Positions 12,912 to 14,270 of a stretch of 14,270 bases of DNA are shown here, piece by piece. The notes below the pieces were generated by a model. That model did not search any database and was not told the DNA's origin. It saw nothing but the letters and a program-made list of their open reading frames with translations. The DNA comes from an uncultured Eubacteriales bacterium (GTDB taxonomy: Bacteria > Bacillota_I > Bacilli_A > RF39 > UBA660): the NCBI GenBank assembly GCA_900313345.1, contig OMQW01000077.1, positions 1-14,270 of the forward strand, read 5' to 3'. Position numbers and translations under genes: made by a program. Each line of letters begins with the position of its first letter. Within the stretch, counting starts at the first letter, position 1.

Positions 12912-12937
12912 TTTAGATTTTTCTAGACTTTTTTTTT
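12910..12937 (+). terminator. Terminator of the ftsY operon, overlapping the ylxM stop
   Basis: AGTTTAGA (12910-12917) and TCTAGACT (12922-12929) form an 8-bp stem with one G-U pair and a four-T loop, followed by T to 12937. The TAG stop occupies 12909-12911. Confidence 0.82.
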
Positions 12938-12952
12938 ATTTGATTGTATACT
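12924..12952 (+). promoter_or_regulatory. Possible promoter of the HerA-like gene
   Basis: TAGACT (12924-12929), a 17-base spacer and TATACT (12947-12952). The -35 would lie in the right arm of the preceding terminator. The match is moderate; a GATAAT at 12960 is an alternative -10. Confidence 0.35.
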
Positions 12953-12981
12953 TAATCTAGATAATAAAAAGGGTGATAGTT

Positions 12982-14270
12982 ATGTTTGATAAAATAGTTT
13001 ATATATCTGATAGAGCATGCGATGTTAAGTTAAGTGATACTGCTGATAAGAGTTTTAATATCATGAATTTACATGTTATTTTTGAAGATGGTAGTAAGAA
13101 AATTCTTGGAGAAGTTGATGATTTAAAAGGAGATATAGCTCATATTAGATTTTTAGGTGAAATTACTGATAGAGGGTTAACAGCAGGTGTTATTAGAAAA
13201 CCAACTCTTGATAGTAGTGTTCGTTTTATTACTAAAGCTGAAGTTCCTTTAGTTACTGGTAGAAGTAGAAGAGGATTTATGCTTTTAGGTAAAAGTCCTT
13301 TCTATGAAAATAAAGATGTTTATATGGATGTAAATGGATTCTTTAGTAATCATTTTGCTATATTTGGTAATAGTGGTTCTGGTAAGAGTTGTGGTGTTAC
13401 TAGAATTTTTCAAAACATGTTTGAAGATAAAAGATTATTTCCTTATAAATCCAATATAATTTTATTTGATTCTTCTGGTGAATATTATAATGCTTTTAAA
13501 AATTTATCAACTATTAATCCTAATTACAATTATAGATTTATTTCTACTAACGAAGATGATGGTTTAGGTGAGAAACTTAGAATTCCTATTTATTTATTGA
13601 ATGTAGAAGATATGGCTCTTTTATTAAATGTTAATAAGCATTCACAATTCCCTATTATTGAAAGAATGCTTAAGCTTGCTAGAATTTTTTCTGAAAATGA
13701 AGAAAGAAGTAATGCTTTTAAAAATCATTTAATAGCTAAAGCTATTATGACTATTTTATATACTAATGAAACTGCTCCTAATAAGAGAAATGAAATATTT
13801 TCTATAATTGCTAGTTGTTCTACTCCTGAATTTACATTAGAAACTGAAATTAAGGGTATTGGTTATACTCGTAAATTTAGAGATTGTTTCTTAATAGATC
13901 AATTTGGTAATTTTACTGAGAGTGTTTTAATAACTGAATACATTTCATCATTTATTAAAGAAGAATTTGATAGTTTAGAACCTGAAGGTTATAGTTATTA
14001 TGATCTTGATACTTTAGAGAAAGCTCTCGACTTTACTTTAATTAGTGAAGGATGGCTTAGAAATGAAAATACTTATGGTGATTCAGTTACTATTAGAGTT
14101 AGATTACATGCCTTAATTACTGGTCCTAATAGTAAATATTTTGAATATAAAGATTTTGTTAATCTTGAACAATTTGTTTCTAGTTTATTAATAGTTAATG
14201 GAAGAAAATATCAACTTGTTAATATTAATTTAGATGATGTTGATGATTCTTTTGCTAAAGTAGTTGTAAA
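12982..14270 (+). CDS. HerA-like / DUF87 ATP-binding protein, 3' end outside window
   Basis: Hexameric translocase-type ATPase of the HerA/FtsK superfamily. The start is ATG 12982 after GGGTGAT (12971-12977); 429 codons are visible and the frame is open at the edge. An N-terminal beta-rich region (about 1-90), consistent with a HAS-barrel, precedes Walker A GNSGSGKS (129-136). The characteristic DSSGEY (163-168) follows strand NIILF. The Arg finger and C-terminal motifs are expected beyond the window or in the last part, which I cannot align. Archaeal HerA works with the nuclease NurA in DNA end resection, and bacterial relatives pair with nucleases or Sir2 proteins in defence; no such partner is visible upstream. 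What lies downstream would decide its role. It stands alone after the ftsY operon terminator. Confidence 0.83.
   Translation, partial: MFDKIVYISDRACDVKLSDTADKSFNIMNLHVIFEDGSKKILGEVDDLKGDIAHIRFLGEITDRGLTAGVIRKPTLDSSVRFITKAEVPLVTGRSRRGFMLLGKSPFYENKDVYMDVNGFFSNHFAIFGNSGSGKSCGVTRIFQNMFEDKRLFPYKSNIILFDSSGEYYNAFKNLSTINPNYNYRFISTNEDDGLGEKLRIPIYLLNVEDMALLLNVNKHSQFPIIERMLKLARIFSENEERSNAFKNHLIAKAIMTILYTNETAPNKRNEIFSIIASCSTPEFTLETEIKGIGYTRKFRDCFLIDQFGNFTESVLITEYISSFIKEEFDSLEPEGYSYYDLDTLEKALDFTLISEGWLRNENTYGDSVTIRVRLHALITGPNSKYFEYKDFVNLEQFVSSLLIVNGRKYQLVNINLDDVDDSFAKVVV

Noticed and set aside
1..14270. Mobile element, CRISPR array, tRNA or phage genes
   Set aside because: No transposase or integrase reading frame, no repeat-spacer pattern, no cloverleaf with a conserved TTCRA loop was seen; all coding space is taken by core-type genes.
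1..14270. TGA read as tryptophan, as in Mycoplasma
   Set aside because: No certain gene contains an in-frame TGA and all Trp codons examined (recA, ftsY, PBP, RmlD-like, HerA-like) are TGG, which would be most unlikely under such a code in AT-rich DNA.

Overview
The window is a chromosomal housekeeping segment from a very AT-rich, low-GC Gram-positive bacterium (Bacillota, Bacilli side). Three things support this. The gene set is typical: recU next to a class A PBP, gpsB, a type B RNase P RNA, a rodZ/ymfM–pgsA–recA–rny run, RNase J, and ftsY with ylxM. The ribosome binding sites match a Bacillus-like anti-SD. A DinR-type LexA box precedes recA. Trp is read from TGG and no reading frame contains TGA, so the standard bacterial code fits. 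Small genes, missing genes (no cinA between pgsA and recA, no ffh after ylxM) and heavy AT bias suggest a reduced, gut-type lineage near Erysipelotrichales/RF39-like groups; that placement is inference.

Layout. (1) 1-2273, minus strand: recU followed one base later by a class A penicillin-binding protein that runs off the left edge. (2) 2274-2566: divergent intergenic region with promoters, a 12-bp direct repeat and one doubtful small ORF. (3) 2567-4400, plus strand: gpsB, rnpB, a short RodZ-like protein and pgsA, packed with overlaps and closed by a hairpin terminator. The RNase P RNA's P1 helix overlaps the gpsB stop codon, and a strong promoter for it lies inside gpsB. (4) 4401-5536: recA with a LexA box and its own promoter and terminator. 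(5) 5550-6938: a divergent MurE-type Mur ligase with no visible ribosome binding site. (6) 6925-8554: rny (RNase Y) with its own promoter and terminator. (7) 8557-9482: an RmlD-like SDR protein whose catalytic residues are changed. (8) 9479-11197, minus strand: RNase J, converging on the previous gene so that both stop codons overlap inside one shared hairpin. (9) 11280-12937: ftsY, a three-helix membrane protein of unknown function, and ylxM. (10) 12982-right edge: a HerA-like ATPase, incomplete.

Themes. Cell wall and division genes (PBP1, GpsB, RodZ-like, MurE-like) share the segment with RNA processing genes (RNase P RNA, RNase Y, RNase J), recombination genes (RecU, RecA) and membrane or targeting genes (PgsA, FtsY, YlxM). 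Most genes form short transcription units. Terminators repeatedly include the last codons of the gene they close. I see no mobile element, CRISPR array, tRNA or obvious novel multi-gene system. The best leads are the gpsB/rnpB overlap, the degenerate RmlD-like protein, the divergent SD-less Mur ligase, and the HerA-like ATPase at the position where ffh would be expected.
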